Of a stretch of 5,645 bases of DNA, positions 5,158-5,645 are shown piece after piece; the stretch's first letter is position 1; every line of letters starts with the position of its first letter. Below the pieces are notes generated by a model that searched no databases, was not told where the DNA came from, and saw nothing but the letters and a program-made list of their open reading frames with translations. Made by a program: the position numbers and the translations under genes. Source of the DNA: Methylobacteriaceae bacterium (GTDB lineage Bacteria; Pseudomonadota; Alphaproteobacteria; Rhizobiales; Beijerinckiaceae); assembly GCA_019247255.1 (NCBI GenBank), contig JAFAPJ010000140.1, forward strand, positions 1-5,645, in the 5' to 3' direction.

Positions 5158-5162
5158 TCGGC

Positions 5163-5510
5163 ATGAACCGTCGCGCGCTGTTGGGCAGCCTCGTTGCGTT
5201 CGTCGCGGCCGCGACATCGACGAGCCTCGCGGCCCGTCCAGCGGATGCGCCGGAGCGCCCGGCTCCCGCGACCGGCTCCCCGGACGCGCTCACCGAGGAG
5301 ATCCTGGACGGGCGCGAGCTCGCCTACGCGCGCTGGCGCCGCCGGCGGCGCCGGTCCTGGCGGCGGCGCCGCTTCCGCTTCTTCCGGCGACGCCACCATT
5401 CGCGACGGCATCGGTCCCATCGTCGGCACGTCGCCCGGCGAGGCCTGCGGGGCGGCGCCGAGGGCCGCATCGCGCGCCCGAGCCGTCACCGCACGCTCCA
5501 CTTCGATTGA
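5163..5510 (+). CDS. Exported Arg/His-rich (protamine-like) small protein
   Basis: This encodes 115 residues. MNRRALLGSLVAFVAAATSTSLAA (1-24) reads as a signal peptide with a twin Arg at 3-4 directly before the hydrophobic core. It is Tat-like but lacks the full S/T-RR-x-F-L-K motif. A short Pro/Ala/acidic linker (25-56) follows. Residues 57-88 contain 20 Arg, interleaved with Trp, Phe, Ser and His; five His lie between 78 and 89. The C-terminus stays basic and ends HFD. Similar small Arg-rich proteins with export signals are often annotated 'protamine-2 (modular)' or 'Tat signal protein' in Methylobacterium-type genomes; their function is not known to me. Start ATG 5163 has GAGG 5 bases upstream, and an EcfG-type promoter precedes it. 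The antisense frame at 5148-5549 lacks these supports. Binding to nucleic acid, anionic polymers or lipids is only a composition-based guess. Confidence 0.8.
   Translation: MNRRALLGSLVAFVAAATSTSLAARPADAPERPAPATGSPDALTEEILDGRELAYARWRRRRRRSWRRRRFRFFRRRHHSRRHRSHRRHVARRGLRGGAEGRIARPSRHRTLHFD
5335..5352. repeat. 18-bp perfect palindrome inside the Arg-codon run
   Basis: GGCGCCGCC (5335-5343) is followed directly by its complement GGCGGCGCC (5344-5352), and the second arm recurs at 5362-5370. It lies in the run of CGC/CGG arginine codons of the Arg-rich gene and is most simply a by-product of that codon run. It could nevertheless fold in the mRNA or promote slippage and repeat-length change. Confidence 0.5.
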
Positions 5511-5645
5511 TGACGGAGCCCCTCCGGACGGTCGAGGCCGCGCCGCCACCGGCGCAAGCGCGCCAGCCCGCGCGGCCGGAACTGGAGGAGGCGCGGCGCG
5601 CCGCCGGGGACCTGGGGTCGGCGATCGCGCGCCTCCTCCGGCGGC
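5510..5645 (+). CDS. Hypothetical protein, N-terminal fragment, translationally coupled
   Basis: ATG 5510 overlaps the TGA stop of the Arg-rich gene by one base (TGATG), and the frame stays open for 45 codons to the window edge. The visible residues begin MTEPLRTVEAAPPPAQARQP and continue PELEEARRAAGDLGSAIARLL. This is a Pro/Ala-rich start followed by a probable amphipathic helix. Codon third positions are strongly G/C, like those of a real gene here. There is no separate Shine-Dalgarno, consistent with coupling to the upstream gene and shared expression from its promoter. No family can be recognised from this fragment. It could still be a chance open frame in very GC-rich DNA. Confidence 0.5.
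   Translation, partial: MTEPLRTVEAAPPPAQARQPARPELEEARRAAGDLGSAIARLLRR

Larger units (their letters stand above)
4922..5162. other. Divergent intergenic region
   Basis: These 241 bp separate the leftward dienelactone hydrolase from the rightward Arg-rich gene. Next to the hydrolase lie its Shine-Dalgarno and a 7-7-7 inverted repeat (4942-4962). Next to the Arg-rich gene lie an EcfG-type promoter match (5112-5136) and GAGG at 5154-5157. I see no gene in between; the open frames crossing it are antisense or extension shadows with poor codon bias. Confidence 0.6.

Noticed and set aside
4922..5293. 124-codon N-terminal extension of the dienelactone hydrolase
   Set aside because: It overlaps the divergent promoter and the Arg-rich gene start, lacks family similarity, and would make the enzyme far longer than its family.
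5335..5370. Mobile element or CRISPR-like repeat suggested by the repeated GGCGGCGCC
   Set aside because: Explained by a run of CGC/CGG arginine codons; no spacers, target duplications or transposase.
5148..5549. 133-codon minus-strand frame opposite the Arg-rich gene
   Set aside because: It has no signal, domain or ribosome-binding site. The plus strand has a promoter match, GAGG and a signal peptide.

Overview
This is a very GC-rich window whose codons end almost always in G or C. It has sigma-EcfG-type promoter logic, REP-like palindromes and gene families common in Hyphomicrobiales (Rhizobiales). The best guess is an alphaproteobacterium of the Methylobacterium or a related lineage. That placement is inferred from style and gene content; no marker gene is present.

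Layout: at the left edge is the C-terminal HTH tail of an AraC-family regulator (2-184, +), followed by a small VOC/glyoxalase-fold protein (312-704, +). A gap of about 270 bp follows, holding a hairpin and a head-to-head pair of REP-like units (819-895). Next come an N-terminally anchored alpha/beta hydrolase with an intact Ser-Asp-His triad (977-1960, +) and a second, complete AraC-family regulator (about 2214-3164, +). The 253-bp gap before that regulator contains a perfect 7-4-7 inverted repeat. A 188-bp gap with three alternating GGTTC half-sites leads into a three-helix DUF4870-type membrane protein (3353-3769, +). A small exported two-cysteine protein of unknown function follows (3827-4156, +). 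A dienelactone hydrolase-family protein (4178-4921, -) faces it convergently across a GC hairpin and appears to start at TTG. Divergent from the hydrolase, a 115-aa exported Arg/His-rich protein (5163-5510, +) lies behind a consensus match to the general-stress (EcfG) promoter. Its stop codon overlaps the ATG of an open reading frame that runs off the right edge (5510-5645, +).

Functionally this looks like an ordinary chromosomal stretch of single genes and short transcription units: small-molecule hydrolases, regulators and envelope proteins. I see no transposase, phage gene, CRISPR array, tRNA or rRNA, and no recognisable multi-gene defence or biosynthetic system. The most distinctive unit is at the right end: a stress-type promoter, a protamine-like exported protein and a coupled downstream gene. 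The non-coding palindromes at 819-895, 2052-2069, 3253-3287 and 4942-4962 are the other items the genes do not explain.
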